Shown here one piece after another: positions 22,730-32,473 of a stretch of 44,744 nucleotides of DNA. The notes below the pieces were generated by a model. That model was not told the DNA's origin. It ran no database searches and saw only the letters and a program-made list of their open reading frames with translations. This DNA comes from a virus, in IMG/VR virus record IMGVR_UViG_3300025324_000016, positions 1-44,744 of that record; one strand, 5' to 3'. Each line of letters begins with the position of its first letter. The first letter of the stretch is position 1. The position numbers were made by a program, and so were the translations under genes.

Positions 22730-23731
22730 CTAAGCTGTACGTTTTCTAGGTAATGTGAATAATGGTAACTCGGAAGGAAATTGTCCGGTGCCTTGGAACT
22801 GTGCTGGGACGCTGGTGTCAAAGCTGAAAGCGTTTTCTGGGGCCGTGCCTAGACCGGCTAATCTGAAGGCCTCGGTGCGGCGAGCTTCGCCTGAAGACGG
22901 TTGGACTCCGGCGATACCGGCAGATAATTGAGCATCAAGGTCTTGCAACCTCGCCAAAACTTGCTGACGAACCTTCTCTTTTTCAGCTTCGATATTGATT
23001 CTATCAGGCATAGAGGCATTAGCCATGGCAGCATCGAGTTCGGCAAAAGACGTGCGGGCATTAGCTACAATCGAGTTCACGGCTTCAAGTTTATTAGCCG
23101 CAAAGTCACGTTTCTTGGAGGCCTCGCTGGTAAACAAGTTTTGCTGACTTTGCTCGTTAGCGTTCTGGGCAATTTCGAACTGGTTACCAACTCTTGAACC
23201 TTCTCGGCGGCCAATATCACCATAAGCTCGGGCTATAGCTTCAGCGCCACTGGAGACCCCTGCATTACGATTACCGAGCATCACCCCACCGGAGCGAATC
23301 CCGCGTCCGACCATATCAAGTATGCCACGCATGCCAGTAATCTTACCGAGGAAATTCTGAGTACCAGTATTATTAAGACCTTGCTGGGCTAGACGAAGCT
23401 GGTCAAGATAGTCAAGTATTGAAGTGTTGTATTTATTATAGGTAGAACCAGAAGCTTCACTGGAGGTATCATAAATACCCTCTTTCTGGGTGTTGAAACC
23501 AGAGACTAAAGCGTTATAAGCATCCTGCCCGCCCCATTGGGCATAGGGGTCGTCAGTTGCAGCGTCTAGCGTTGCAGTCGAATCCGACGGGTAGCTCATT
23601 ACATCTGTTGCTGGCTGAAGATTGTAGTCACCGCCTTGCAAATAAATTGGTGAAGTGCTCAGCGTTGAGCCACCAGTTAGCGGGACACCACCTCCGCCAG
23701 ATTGAAGGTCGTAAGTCCCGTCTTGTAACAT
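22730..23731 (-). CDS. virion-associated helical protein
   Basis: A 333-residue protein. The first ~85 residues are Gly/Ser/Asp-rich and flexible. The centre and end are helical and Gln/Ala-rich, with a long charged helix around 190-280. It precedes the giant protein by nine bases, so it may be a second internal virion protein. No family is recognised. Confidence 0.6.
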   Translation of the reverse strand: MLQDGTYDLQSGGGGVPLTGGSTLSTSPIYLQGGDYNLQPATDVMSYPSDSTATLDAATDDPYAQWGGQDAYNALVSGFNTQKEGIYDTSSEASGSTYNKYNTSILDYLDQLRLAQQGLNNTGTQNFLGKITGMRGILDMVGRGIRSGGVMLGNRNAGVSSGAEAIARAYGDIGRREGSRVGNQFEIAQNANEQSQQNLFTSEASKKRDFAANKLEAVNSIVANARTSFAELDAAMANASMPDRINIEAEKEKVRQQVLARLQDLDAQLSAGIAGVQPSSGEARRTEAFRLAGLGTAPENAFSFDTSVPAQFQGTGQFPSELPLFTLPRKRTA

Positions 23732-23742
23732 TCTTACCCCCT

Positions 23743-24636
23743 CTAGGCAGCCACTACTGAGCTATTTGCAGTTAGTGGGTACCACATACAAATGTAATCC
23801 AAAACACCGCCACCGACTCCGGCGACAGTCACGGTTTGGATAACATCATCGGTAACTATACTTTGGTCAGCGACGGTAGCAGCTTCGACGGTAGAATCGG
23901 GGGTAGCGTCGTGCCAGATAAATTTAGAATCGAGTAAGAAAGCACTCGTTGTCGTAATCAAACCAGTTGGATTTGTCGCCGTACCGACGGCAATCTGCCC
24001 AGTGTTACCAGCTGAAGGCGAAGCCGAGGCGGAACTTGACGGGCTGAGAGAAGCACTGGGGGACAATGATGCCGAGGGGCTGAGTGAAGCCGATGGTGAG
24101 ATTGACGGACTTTCGGAAGCCGATGGTGATAAAGAAGCAGAGGGAGAGATTGAAGCCGAGGGGGAGATACTAGCGGATATTGAAGATGAGGGGCTCAAGC
24201 TAGCGCTTGGACTGAGGGAGGCGCTGGGAGATAGCGAAGCGCTAGGCGACCCTGACTGGCTAGCAGACGGGGAGAGTGAAGCACTAGGACTAATAGATGG
24301 GCTAGCGCTGGAGCTTACTGAACCGCTAGCTGAGGGTGAGCGAGAAGCGCTCGGGGAGACGGACGTTGATGGGGACACAGAGGTTGACGGGCTGAGAGAA
24401 GCTGAAGCCGAGGCACTGGGAGAGAGTGAAGCACTCGGAGAAGTAGACGGGGCTGTCAAGGAATTAGTAACGAGTCCTATAATTCTCATCAACACAGCGC
24501 CGGTGACAGTGAATAAAGTAGCCGTCCCCACGGCACCAGCACCGGTGTTCCCAGTAAAGGTCATAGTTTTAAGAGCTTGGATAGACCAGTCCGGTGAAGT
24601 AACCGGGGCATTATTCAAATTGTTTTGAAAGGCCAT
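23743..24636 (-). CDS. virion surface protein with SPSA tract inside a globular domain
   Basis: A 297-residue protein. Residues 1-62 look like the first strands of a globular domain. Residues ~63-208 are S-x-S-P-S-A repeats. Residues ~210-297 resume beta structure ([15 protein letters not shown]), as though continuing the same domain. Without the tract, the remaining ~150 residues would make a compact decoration protein. The repeat tract would therefore be a surface loop extended by about 145 residues. It has a ribosome-site-like AAAGGAT upstream. Confidence 0.7.
   Translation of the reverse strand: MAFQNNLNNAPVTSPDWSIQALKTMTFTGNTGAGAVGTATLFTVTGAVLMRIIGLVTNSLTAPSTSPSASLSPSASASASLSPSTSVSPSTSVSPSASRSPSASGSVSSSASPSISPSASLSPSASQSGSPSASLSPSASLSPSASLSPSSSISASISPSASISPSASLSPSASESPSISPSASLSPSASLSPSASLSPSSSASASPSAGNTGQIAVGTATNPTGLITTTSAFLLDSKFIWHDATPDSTVEAATVADQSIVTDDVIQTVTVAGVGGGVLDYICMWYPLTANSSVVAA
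24010..24450 (-). repeat. SPSA hexapeptide repeat tract 2
   Basis: Encodes ~145 residues of S-x-S-P-S-A units (x mostly Leu, Val, Ile, Ala, Gln, Gly) flanked on both sides by ordinary protein sequence. Confidence 0.9.
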
Positions 24637-24687
24637 TTGTTTGTTTTATCCTTTTGTCTTTAGGTTATCTCAATCATATCATAATCG

Positions 24688-25008
24688 TCAAGCAATTTTA
24701 GTGCGAACTTTCCAAGTAGCTTGTTTGTAAAGGCGTTCGGTGCCGCCGCCAGACCAGTTGACCTGAATATCAGCTTTATACTTACCAGCACTTGGGAAGT
24801 CCGTAGCATCGGCTGTATAAGTTATAATCCCCGAAGCTGCCGTGGTGATAACTGCCGCTTTTCCGGCCTGAGTAATGGTACTGCCCCTGGCGATAATAAC
24901 CGTGGCTGAGTCGGCAGTTGACAAATCAATCGCGTCACCATCTCGGGTGCAGGTGATAACATACGAAGGTGCGGTGTTGTCTTCGACAATTTTGAAGTTT
25001 GTAGCCAC
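24688..25008 (-). CDS. baseplate/fibre adaptor domain (BppU N-terminal-like)
   Basis: A 106-residue protein from GTG with an AAAGGAAAAT ribosome site. Its strand pattern, with DGDAIDLSTADSATV near the middle and a terminal GKYKADIQV...W region, resembles the immunoglobulin-like N-terminal domain of BppU-type proteins that attach fibres to phage tails. It stands alone here and could connect the neighbouring SPSA proteins to the virion. Confidence 0.6.
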   Translation of the reverse strand: MATNFKIVEDNTAPSYVITCTRDGDAIDLSTADSATVIIARGSTITQAGKAAVITTAASGIITYTADATDFPSAGKYKADIQVNWSGGGTERLYKQATWKVRTKIA

Positions 25009-25026
25009 TTTTTATTTTCCTTTTAG

Positions 25027-27471
25027 TTATATGGTAGCAGAATTCTTGGGACTATCAATAGTAGTTGAAGTAGTCGGGTTAATAACAGTTGTTACAATCA
25101 CACCATTACGCAAGGTCAGAGTAGTAATTGGTTGGATAATAGTTTTAGGTGAGGCATCGGTATCTATCTCGACTCCGATAGCTGGTTGGTCGATAGTGGT
25201 AGCGTAGGGTGGTGGTGATGGTGACGGACTAGCGGAGGCACTAGCTGAAGCACTCGGCGAAATACTCGGGGAGGCAGAAGCCGAAGGCGAAATAGATGGA
25301 CTGGCGGAGGCCGAGGGACTGGCTGAAGCCGACACACTAGCACTGGGAGATAATGAGGGGCTCGGGCTGACGGAAGCTGAAACACTGGCAGAGGGTGAAA
25401 TAGAAGCGCTGGGAGATAGAGAAGCTGAGGCGGAGGCGCTAGGCGATAAACTGGCTGACGGAGAAATAGATGCCGAAGCACTAGCTGAAGGCGACAGAGA
25501 AGCACTTGGGCTTATAGAGGCGCTAATGCTAGCGCTGGGCGATAGTGATGCTGAAGGTGATAACGATAGAGACGCCGAAGCACTAGGGCTTAAGGACGCA
25601 GAAGGTGAGATACTGGCTGAGACAGACGCCGATGGGGAAACTGAGGCGCTGGGCGATATAGATGGGCTGACACTAGCGCTAGGAGATAGTGAAGCTGACG
25701 GCGATAGGGTGGGCGACGCTGACGCTGAGGGCGATAGACTGGCTGAGGGTGATAGTGAGGCTGATGGAGATATCGAAGCTGAAACCGAAGCTGAAGGAGA
25801 TACAGAGGCAGACGGGCTGATAGAGGGGCTTACAGAGGCAGATGGGGATAAACTAGCAGAGGGTGAAATACTCGCAGAAATACTAGCTGATGGGCTACGG
25901 GAGGCTGAGGGGGAAATGCTGGCACTTGGGCTGATACTCGCCGACGGTGATATGGAAGCCGAAATACTCGCCGAAGGGCTAACACTCGCAGAGGGCGAAA
26001 TGGAAGCACTCACACTGGCGGAGGGCGATACTGAAGCGCTCGGACTCACGCTACCAGAGGGTGACACCGATGCACTGGCGGAAGCAGATGGGGATACGCT
26101 GGCGCTCGGTGAGATTGAAGGGCTAGCAGATGCCGAAGGCGACACGCTTGCTGAGGGTGAAATACTAGCGGAAGGTGATACGCTCGCTGATACAGAAGCA
26201 CTCGGGCTTACGCTTGCGGACGCGGAAGCGCTGGGGGACACACTTGCAGAGGGAGAGATTGAAGCACTAGGTGAAACCGAGGCACTGGGTGAAAGCGAAG
26301 CGGAGGGCGAGACCGAAGAACCACCTCCTGCCGGTTTATGGTCTACTAGGAGCCAGAGAGTTGACATGAGTACCCCGGAAGAACTATCGGCAGACTTACG
26401 CCAGCCAATCTGGGTAGTATCTAAATCAGCTTTAGTCCAAGCCGTAGTGGAAGCTCCTGGCAGGTCATACAAGGTTAGAAGGTGGTTTTTAGGGGCAGCA
26501 TTTGCATTGGTCGCGAAAGCACTGCCAACCGTAGGGGTGAACCCCGAGGATTCTTCAACCGTTCCCCCTGAGGATGCTTTTATACGGAGAACTATTGTGT
26601 CGGACGTCCCTGCTCCGCTTTCGGCGAACCTAAATCCTAGTTGAACGCAGTTTATGGTGTCGTCAGAAGCCAGAGCAGCCGGAGTATCAGCAACGCCATA
26701 GTCGTCGGTATCGCCAACGTCGTCGGTTAGAGAGGAGACAGTAGTAATCCCGTCATCGGGCGTGACTTCATCAACGGATTGATAGTTGGTAGTTGCTCCT
26801 AAACCGCCTAAAGCATTGTTGTCCCCCGTAGCATTCGGACGCAAATGGATGATTTCGCCTTCGCCTGGCAAGTCGTTTTGGAAACTGCCAGTTGAATCGT
26901 TGACAGCCACATCATCGAAGTACAAGTCGCAGGTGGTAGCAGTAATAGCACCCAGTAATATTCGGTTAGGATTATTATTACCGAGATTGACAAGGGTCCC
27001 CGTAGCGAATGAAGTGCCATCTATATAGCCCGTCACAGTTGGTGTGGTAGCGTGGTATTCGTATTTAAGTTCTATCCGGTACCAGGTATCAACCGATAAG
27101 GCCGAACTATCACTACCAATTTGGGTGACATTGCCGCTGTCCCATAGCTCAAGGGTGCGGTCAGAGTTTAGTCTAAAACCGGCAACATTGACGGCGGCAG
27201 CCGTGTCTCTGATTCTGAAAATATCATCAAGAGCATTGGTGGAAGAGGCAATTCTAAGGTAAAAACGGAGAAACAGATTGTCAGTACCGCCGCCAGAAGC
27301 CAGGAAATCATACGCTAAGTTAGCAGTAGCACCAGCCGGATTTACCCTCATGGCGTAAGTGCCGCTACGCACGGTAGTTGTCTGGATGGTGGGAGAATTG
27401 GTTAACACCGTCCACTCCATCCCGGCGGTGACGGAGTTTAACTCAAATCCTGAAGACCAAAGTCTAGCCAT
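25027..27471 (-). CDS. virion adhesin-like protein: LamG-like domain plus long SPSA stalk
   Basis: An 814-residue protein. Residues ~1-200 form a concanavalin/LamG-like beta-sandwich ([25 protein letters not shown] strands), a usual sugar-binding fold. Residues ~205-380 form a second beta-rich domain. Residues ~385-755 are an S-x-S-P-S-A tract. The last ~58 residues are Thr/Ile-rich and could be an anchoring or trimerising end. The layout is head, stalk, base. It lies directly downstream of the glycosyltransferase cluster, making the Ser-rich stalk a possible substrate. Confidence 0.75.
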   Translation of the reverse strand: MARLWSSGFELNSVTAGMEWTVLTNSPTIQTTTVRSGTYAMRVNPAGATANLAYDFLASGGGTDNLFLRFYLRIASSTNALDDIFRIRDTAAAVNVAGFRLNSDRTLELWDSGNVTQIGSDSSALSVDTWYRIELKYEYHATTPTVTGYIDGTSFATGTLVNLGNNNPNRILLGAITATTCDLYFDDVAVNDSTGSFQNDLPGEGEIIHLRPNATGDNNALGGLGATTNYQSVDEVTPDDGITTVSSLTDDVGDTDDYGVADTPAALASDDTINCVQLGFRFAESGAGTSDTIVLRIKASSGGTVEESSGFTPTVGSAFATNANAAPKNHLLTLYDLPGASTTAWTKADLDTTQIGWRKSADSSSGVLMSTLWLLVDHKPAGGGSSVSPSASLSPSASVSPSASISPSASVSPSASASASVSPSASVSASVSPSASISPSASVSPSASASPSISPSASVSPSASASASVSPSGSVSPSASVSPSASVSASISPSASVSPSASISASISPSASISPSASISPSASRSPSASISASISPSASLSPSASVSPSISPSASVSPSASVSASISPSASLSPSASLSPSASASPTLSPSASLSPSASVSPSISPSASVSPSASVSASISPSASLSPSASASLSLSPSASLSPSASISASISPSASLSPSASASASISPSASLSPSASASASLSPSASISPSASVSASVSPSPSLSPSASVSASASPSASASPSISPSASASPSISPSASASASASPSPSPPPYATTIDQPAIGVEIDTDASPKTIIQPITTLTLRNGVIVTTVINPTTSTTIDSPKNSATI
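25209..26319 (-). repeat. SPSA hexapeptide repeat tract 3 (longest)
   Basis: About 370 residues of S-x-S-P-S-A units. 25690-25761 is shared almost exactly with 17504-17575, suggesting recent exchange between repeat genes. The antisense strand is stop-free over much of this length as a by-product of codon use. Confidence 0.9.
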
Positions 27472-27505
27472 TTTGTTTTACCTTTTTATTTAAGGACTAG
27501 CTACA

Positions 27506-29176
27506 TTATAGCTTGAGATGCTCCCAACTTGGTATTTTATCGACTGTGCTCTGAGTGAAGTTGACGGCAGCGGCCTTATCCCGAAAATCCTTCAAGCTCC
27601 ATTTGCTATCAGATAGGTTCTGACCATGACCGCGAATATCAATGTTAGGAGACTCTGAGCGCCAAGAATCCATTAGGATGTCGTCAACATAGATGTCTTT
27701 AGGAATCGCTGAATTATCACGTGTAGCCACCGATTCCTCGGTATTATGTGCCCCAGGTTCAAATCCCATGGAATTGTTATAGCCGTACTCTTCAACAATG
27801 GCGACCCTTTTACGATAGTGGCCTATGAGCAACTCGCGGTTAGCGCACAGCTGTGAAACCTTATAGGCATCCCAGTGGGTCGCTAGCCCATCCTTAGTGC
27901 GGACACACCACCAGTTGAAGTTGTAATAAAATCTGTCGTCTCTTGGTGGGGTAAAGTCAAAATGACTGGGGTGGTAGAGCACGTCATGCTCTGTGAAAAA
28001 GACATATTTAGCACGACTAGCTTGGAGTGCGGTCAGGATTTGTTTAAACATCATTAAGTAACTGGGCTCGCCCTTTAAACGGATGTTGTGCCCCATATGC
28101 GCCATCGGTTTTAGCGTGGCTGATACTATTGGTAGACCCCTATCTTTAGCGATACTTTTAATCTGCTTTTGGACTGGACGGGCGATACTCAATCGCAGGC
28201 GATTATCAGTGTAGTAAATAATACCTCTTTCAGTAGCGGGTGGTGGCATAACATGGTCGAACTGTTTGAGCTTGGTTAAATCTTCGTCCTTCCAGCCGTA
28301 GACTGGCCAGAACTTTTCCACCAGCCAGGATAACGGGTATACCTGTTTGTCCCACTTGTTCTCGAAGAATATCTGCCTAGCGCGTTTTTTAGCAAAGTTC
28401 ACGCTCGATTGCTTCTGTTCATAGGGGAAGCTGAAATCTCCCCCCTGGGTACGAAACATATGAGCATACCAGGTCTTACGGTTGCACAGCACCCTACCGC
28501 CCGACAGCCAAGTCTTAACAGCTACTTCTATACCTTGCGAGCCCCATGAACCAAACTGTTCGTCGCAGATGCCTAGCTCCCAATACTTGTCTCTGGTTAT
28601 CATAAAAAAAGACCCCTGTAAGCTCATGGTTTCAACCAGGTCTCCCTGCTGCCGTTTTTTATATTCATTGAAATATTGGAAGTGCGGTTCAGGGTCGAAG
28701 CAGTAGGCGGTGGAATTAGGCGATGGCTTGGCAAACCATAACACGTCCCTTTCGGTGGGCTTCCCGCAATCCTTGCACGGTCCTGAAGGCGACTGGTAGC
28801 GCCGGTGCCCGTCCGGGCAGACCCAATCAAAGGCATGGAGATTTTTCATTACCGGCACAACCGTCCAATCATCCTGCATGTTCTCCATTAGTATGCGGTC
28901 AAAACCCTTGTCAAAGCTACAGTGAGCATCACATTTGGCGATGTATTTAGCGGTTGATAATCGGGCTAATTGATTAGTCATTGCTCGCTGACCGATTGAT
29001 TGAGGATAACGGACGATTCTAACTCGCTTATCATCAACTATTCCGGGGTCGCTCCATTCTCCGTCTAGCCCGATTAAGATTTCAGTATCGCCCTCAATAT
29101 TCTCTAGGAGGTTCTCGACTGTCTTGGCCGTGAACATTTCCCTACGGCTTGGAATAAGGATACTGAGTTGTGGCAT
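27506..29176 (-). CDS. two-domain glycosyltransferase
   Basis: A 556-residue protein. Residues ~1-295 form a GT2/GT-A-type domain: ILIPSRRE start, DGEWSDPG near 38-45, and DAH (83-85) at the DxD position. It carries a zinc-finger-like insert with C120, H124, C134 and C137. Residues ~315-556 form a second GT-A-like domain with EHD (396-398). Each half has a stand-alone paralogue in the same cluster: the N-terminal half resembles the product of 32924-33877, the C-terminal half that of 29142-29855. It would transfer two sugars or build a disaccharide. Donor and acceptor are unknown; virion repeats are a candidate acceptor. Confidence 0.8.
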   Translation of the reverse strand: MPQLSILIPSRREMFTAKTVENLLENIEGDTEILIGLDGEWSDPGIVDDKRVRIVRYPQSIGQRAMTNQLARLSTAKYIAKCDAHCSFDKGFDRILMENMQDDWTVVPVMKNLHAFDWVCPDGHRRYQSPSGPCKDCGKPTERDVLWFAKPSPNSTAYCFDPEPHFQYFNEYKKRQQGDLVETMSLQGSFFMITRDKYWELGICDEQFGSWGSQGIEVAVKTWLSGGRVLCNRKTWYAHMFRTQGGDFSFPYEQKQSSVNFAKKRARQIFFENKWDKQVYPLSWLVEKFWPVYGWKDEDLTKLKQFDHVMPPPATERGIIYYTDNRLRLSIARPVQKQIKSIAKDRGLPIVSATLKPMAHMGHNIRLKGEPSYLMMFKQILTALQASRAKYVFFTEHDVLYHPSHFDFTPPRDDRFYYNFNWWCVRTKDGLATHWDAYKVSQLCANRELLIGHYRKRVAIVEEYGYNNSMGFEPGAHNTEESVATRDNSAIPKDIYVDDILMDSWRSESPNIDIRGHGQNLSDSKWSLKDFRDKAAAVNFTQSTVDKIPSWEHLKL

Positions 29177-29855
29177 TTTTATTTTCCTTATATAGTTTTA
29201 CTATATCAGATGCCCGCCCCCAAAAAGGTATCTCGGTGGCACGAATATTACCCAATGCCTTGCGGGTGCCCAACCCCTCGAACTGCAAGGCGGTCTGGTG
29301 CGAGAATATTATATTGGGTGGGTTAATGTAAAAATATTCGGAAGGGTAAGGAGTCGTACCGAGCTGGTTATCATACTTTCCGGGTTCACCGAATATTTCT
29401 TTGCGGATTTTAGAATCATCCGACCATAACCGGAACCTTTCTTCTAAGTGATTTATAAACATCTGGCGGTCACAGATAAGGCCAGCCAAGTTCCTTCGGC
29501 CTCCGGGAGCTTTATAGCTGAATACCGGCTCTCCCCAGGTAAAGATACTCCAGGCGTTCATGTTATAACCCCAGTGTCCGTCTTTAGGGCGAAATTTGAA
29601 GTGCTCTGGGGAATAAAGAACATCGTCCTCACAACAAGCTATATATTTAGTGTGAGCCAGTTTCGCCCCCTGCAATGCTTGGCGATAGATATTGGCCTGG
29701 GAACGTTCTGCTAAAGGGTCTTTCTTGATAATAATTATAGGGATATCGCCAAGTGCCTTCAGCAACTGATTCATTGTAGCCACTGCGAACTTGTGGGGTA
29801 ACTCGTCAGCCGTGTAATAAACAGCGGTTATATCATTGCTATGTATTTTTGCCAT
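29142..29855 (-). CDS. glycosyltransferase-like protein (GT-A, EDD motif)
   Basis: A 237-residue protein with alternating strands and helices and EDD (76-78) within ACCEDDVLY, the usual metal/nucleotide-sugar position of GT-A enzymes. It is similar to the second half of the two-domain enzyme downstream (YYTADEL versus YYTDN; DVLY...HF...P in both). It overlaps the previous gene by 28 bases and the next by 35, so the cluster is tightly co-translated. Confidence 0.7.
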   Translation of the reverse strand: MAKIHSNDITAVYYTADELPHKFAVATMNQLLKALGDIPIIIIKKDPLAERSQANIYRQALQGAKLAHTKYIACCEDDVLYSPEHFKFRPKDGHWGYNMNAWSIFTWGEPVFSYKAPGGRRNLAGLICDRQMFINHLEERFRLWSDDSKIRKEIFGEPGKYDNQLGTTPYPSEYFYINPPNIIFSHQTALQFEGLGTRKALGNIRATEIPFWGRASDIVKLYKENKNATTQYPYSKP

Positions 29856-30712
29856 AAGGCGTATTTCTCCCTATAAATCTTAAAGTAGGGATGGCTCTCA
29901 TCGCCCTCCCAGAAATGTTCATTTAGCTCCATGCCAGGAGCTTCGTTCTTGAGATTGGTGAAAACATTGGAGGCTCGTTCGTGGTGGACTCTAGCATATC
30001 CAGTGACCGCTGCCCAGCCGTGTTTATCTATCTCGCGTTTACTCTCCACGCCCGTTAGGATGTCATCAAAACGATGGATACCCAACGCCCAGGGAGCGTG
30101 GTACATATAAGGCAGCATCTTCCGCTTGAAAGCCAAATTCATAGAGCACATCGGGTAATAGGCACCTTTAGGAATCGGACCTTTATAAAACTCTACCGGT
30201 CTGTGGCTCCCCAGAATAAGCTGAGAAGCAGCGTCCCAGTCAGCCACGCCTCGCCAGACACCATGCGATAGGACGACCTCAGCTTCTTCTCTTATTAGAT
30301 AGGGGAACCCCCTGGTGTAGTTGTCGACTGCGGTGGATATCCAGCTTACAGGAACCATTTTTCTGAGGGCGGTAATATGGTCAGCAATGGGGTCGCCTAT
30401 CGGTAGAACGTCGTCGTCTAGGGTGACGATATACTCGACTTCTGGTAGGTACCTAGCTATATAGGCAAAGCCAAGGTTCCGGATTCCAGCGTTGAGATTA
30501 GACAAACAGTCAGCGTATTCACCCATGACATCCACGGGGGAATAGGGCAAGGTATTTTCGTCAGTCCCTATAACTGTTGGGTATTTGCCATCTAGCACTT
30601 TGATAAATTCGGCTTTATGCTTATCGAACAGCGGTTGCCACGCCTCCATGAACTTGGCGAAAATGTCAGCTCGCTCAGGAATAGTGGGTACGGCTACGGC
30701 AATTCTGCTCAT
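29828..30712 (-). CDS. RGP/UDP-arabinopyranose mutase-like (GT75) protein
   Basis: A 294-residue protein carrying the landmark pattern of the plant reversibly glycosylated polypeptide/UDP-arabinopyranose mutase family: TLDDDVLP with DDD at 99-101, RGFPYLIR (134-141), SHGVWRGVADWDA (149-161), PMCSMNLAFKR (187-197), RFDDILTG (214-221) and a HERASNVFTNLKNEAPG block near 244-260. In plants it interconverts UDP-arabinopyranose and UDP-arabinofuranose through a glycosylated Arg. The candidate Arg lies in the RGFPYLIR block. It may supply or transfer a pentose for virion glycosylation. It starts in an ATGA overlap with the preceding gene. Confidence 0.8.
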   Translation of the reverse strand: MSRIAVAVPTIPERADIFAKFMEAWQPLFDKHKAEFIKVLDGKYPTVIGTDENTLPYSPVDVMGEYADCLSNLNAGIRNLGFAYIARYLPEVEYIVTLDDDVLPIGDPIADHITALRKMVPVSWISTAVDNYTRGFPYLIREEAEVVLSHGVWRGVADWDAASQLILGSHRPVEFYKGPIPKGAYYPMCSMNLAFKRKMLPYMYHAPWALGIHRFDDILTGVESKREIDKHGWAAVTGYARVHHERASNVFTNLKNEAPGMELNEHFWEGDESHPYFKIYREKYALWQKYIAMI

Positions 30713-31377
30713 CGGTGGTGGCTTACCAAACTCATGTACCCTGTTTTATAAAGCGGTTCATCGAATGTCTTAACCTTAAGTCCCCAATTATCGCATAGCC
30801 AAGGCAAGGGAATCTGGTCGCAAGTAAAATATCGGCTCTGGTAGTACCACCAGTCCTTCATAAAAGCCTGGACTCTCGGATTATTGCGGTAAGCGAATAC
30901 TGTGGTAGCGTATAATTTATCGTCCGAATAATGCTTGTCTTTCTGGATTATTCGTAACTGCTCTTTATGAAGACCGTTCTCGTATCTTGAGATGATGTAG
31001 TCCTGCCCTCTCTTGGTCCCTACCCGCCGGTGAAGATAGTCGTCTACGTGCCGAACCTCGGCTTCGATGGAATTACGGTGCGGATGTTCGAAAAAGCCGA
31101 TATCATAACCATCTATTTGTGATAAATACCACGTCGCACAATCTCGTCTTAACAGAGATATACCTCCATCCAACCAAATATAAAAATCATATCCAGGCAA
31201 CATCTGCCAACCGAAGTATTTAGGGATTCTGTACTGTAACCTTGGGGTCAAACCAGCGATTAACGGAAAATTCTCATCAGTCCAGCGATGAAAAGTAGCG
31301 GGGATGTCCTGCTCGACGGGGTCTTTGGGGGTGTCGAAGCCACCCAAGACGCAACTTAAGATGGCTACCTTTTCCAT
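30709..31377 (-). CDS. DUF616/TOD1-like glycosyltransferase-type protein
   Basis: A 222-residue protein from ATG 31377, inside the end of the preceding gene; a TTG at 31386 would add three residues. It shows YDFYIWLDGGISLL near 64-77 and HPHRNSIEAEVRHV further on, the pattern of DUF616/MUCI70-type proteins that share a GT-A-like fold. It is therefore probably a sugar transferase. It is part of the overlapping glycosylation cluster. Confidence 0.65.
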   Translation of the reverse strand: MEKVAILSCVLGGFDTPKDPVEQDIPATFHRWTDENFPLIAGLTPRLQYRIPKYFGWQMLPGYDFYIWLDGGISLLRRDCATWYLSQIDGYDIGFFEHPHRNSIEAEVRHVDDYLHRRVGTKRGQDYIISRYENGLHKEQLRIIQKDKHYSDDKLYATTVFAYRNNPRVQAFMKDWWYYQSRYFTCDQIPLPWLCDNWGLKVKTFDEPLYKTGYMSLVSHHR

Positions 31378-31952
31378 AGCATCCAACTTCTCGGGCGGTC
31401 TCTGACTAGCCCTTCGTCTATGGCTTCATTCCCCAGGATGAACAGCTCTATCCCATTTTCATTCGTGAAACGGTGAATGGCGTTCTTGACATCGTGATAC
31501 AGGGGTGTCCCATCCCGATGGGCACTTCGTACATAGTCGTGTCCAGAGAGGATACCCCTAGGTCGGAGTTTTCGATACCACTCGTTAATATCTTGGGAGA
31601 CATACGGTTCCTGGTGGTTGGCATCTATGTATACAAAATCCAAGGAACCGTCCGAGAACTGCTGAACAGCGTCCATACTGAAGGCCTTGATGAACTCATA
31701 GTTGTCATATCCCTTTAACAGACGGCGGGCTTTTATTTCCAGAGTATCTAGGGTGGATTTTCGGGCATAGTCTCTATACCCGCCGTAGGGTGTCCAGGGG
31801 TCTACCCCATAAAGTTCCATTTTAGGATTAGCGTCTAGGATGACCTTAGAAAACCCTCCGGCAGCTACTCCTACTTCCACGCCAACCGTAAATCCCAGCA
31901 AGGCCGTGAGCGAGGCCAACTGATTTCTGCCGAAATCTGGTATAACCGTCAT
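31365..31952 (-). CDS. class I SAM methyltransferase (Methyltransf_24-like), copy 2
   Basis: A 195-residue protein. I chose ATG 31952 because it overlaps the previous TGA as ATGA; the frame is open to 31970. It has a SAM-binding VGVEVGVAAGGFS near the start, VDPW as the acidic strand end, FVYIDANH and GILSGHDY. These match Methyltransf_24-type enzymes that methylate sugars or small molecules. It is a tandem paralogue of the gene just upstream in the operon. Likely role: capping or modifying glycans. Confidence 0.8.
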   Translation of the reverse strand: MTVIPDFGRNQLASLTALLGFTVGVEVGVAAGGFSKVILDANPKMELYGVDPWTPYGGYRDYARKSTLDTLEIKARRLLKGYDNYEFIKAFSMDAVQQFSDGSLDFVYIDANHQEPYVSQDINEWYRKLRPRGILSGHDYVRSAHRDGTPLYHDVKNAIHRFTNENGIELFILGNEAIDEGLVRDRPRSWMLWKR

Positions 31953-32473
31953 CGTCGAAAGTACCAACAAGGTTGACGATTATCGACACTCTGGGTCTTA
32001 TCCCAAGGGATTATATGCAATGCATAGCCGTGCTCGGCGATATATTCGTTGACGGCTGGAATGACGCCGCCTCTACCAGAAGGGAATTCATAGTAATCGT
32101 GGCCCGAAACAATACCACCTTTTCTGACCTTGGGGGTCCAGGCCTCAAGGTCCTCTTTGACATCTTTATAAGTATGCCCAGCGTCGATAAAGACAAAATC
32201 TAAAGCTTCAGATTGAAATTGCTGGGCAGCTTCCAAGCTAGTCATCTCCATGACTTCGGCATTATATTCGTTGGTTCGGTCTAGCGCCTCAGCCATGTTA
32301 CTCCGACGTCGCTCAGAAGCCCAGTTATCTACTAAGTATAGTTTTAACCCTGGGTTGTTCTCGAACATCGTCTGGGCATAAAGTCCCCGATTGACACCAA
32401 TTTCTGCTCCGACCTTAAAACCCAGCTCGGCGAAATACTTAGCTAGTTCGATACGGTTTAACAAAGCGCTCAT
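31949..32473 (-). CDS. class I SAM methyltransferase (Methyltransf_24-like), copy 1
   Basis: A 174-residue protein with VGAEIGVNRG (21-30) as the SAM loop, LVDNW (47-51), FIDAGH (95-100) and GGIVSGHDYY near 119-128. Same family as the next gene; the pair probably arose by duplication. O-methylation of terminal sugars is common in surface glycans, and this fits the neighbouring glycosyltransferases. It overlaps the epimerase-like gene by 35 bases. Confidence 0.8.
   Translation of the reverse strand: MSALLNRIELAKYFAELGFKVGAEIGVNRGLYAQTMFENNPGLKLYLVDNWASERRRSNMAEALDRTNEYNAEVMEMTSLEAAQQFQSEALDFVFIDAGHTYKDVKEDLEAWTPKVRKGGIVSGHDYYEFPSGRGGVIPAVNEYIAEHGYALHIIPWDKTQSVDNRQPCWYFRR

Noticed and set aside
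24002-24628. Plus-strand open frame opposite SPSA tract 2
   Set aside because: Antisense artefact of repeat codons, as for the other three tracts.
25526-26644. Long plus-strand open frame (372 codons) opposite the longest SPSA tract
   Set aside because: It is the antisense of S-x-S-P-S-A codons, giving an artificial Glu/Asp/Ala/Leu repeat without ribosome site; the minus-strand gene continues on both sides as normal protein.
29142-29190. Gene 29142-29855 ending before its stop because a ribosome site for the next gene lies inside it
   Set aside because: The frame is open to its TAG, and overlaps of this length recur in the cluster, so no frameshift is needed.
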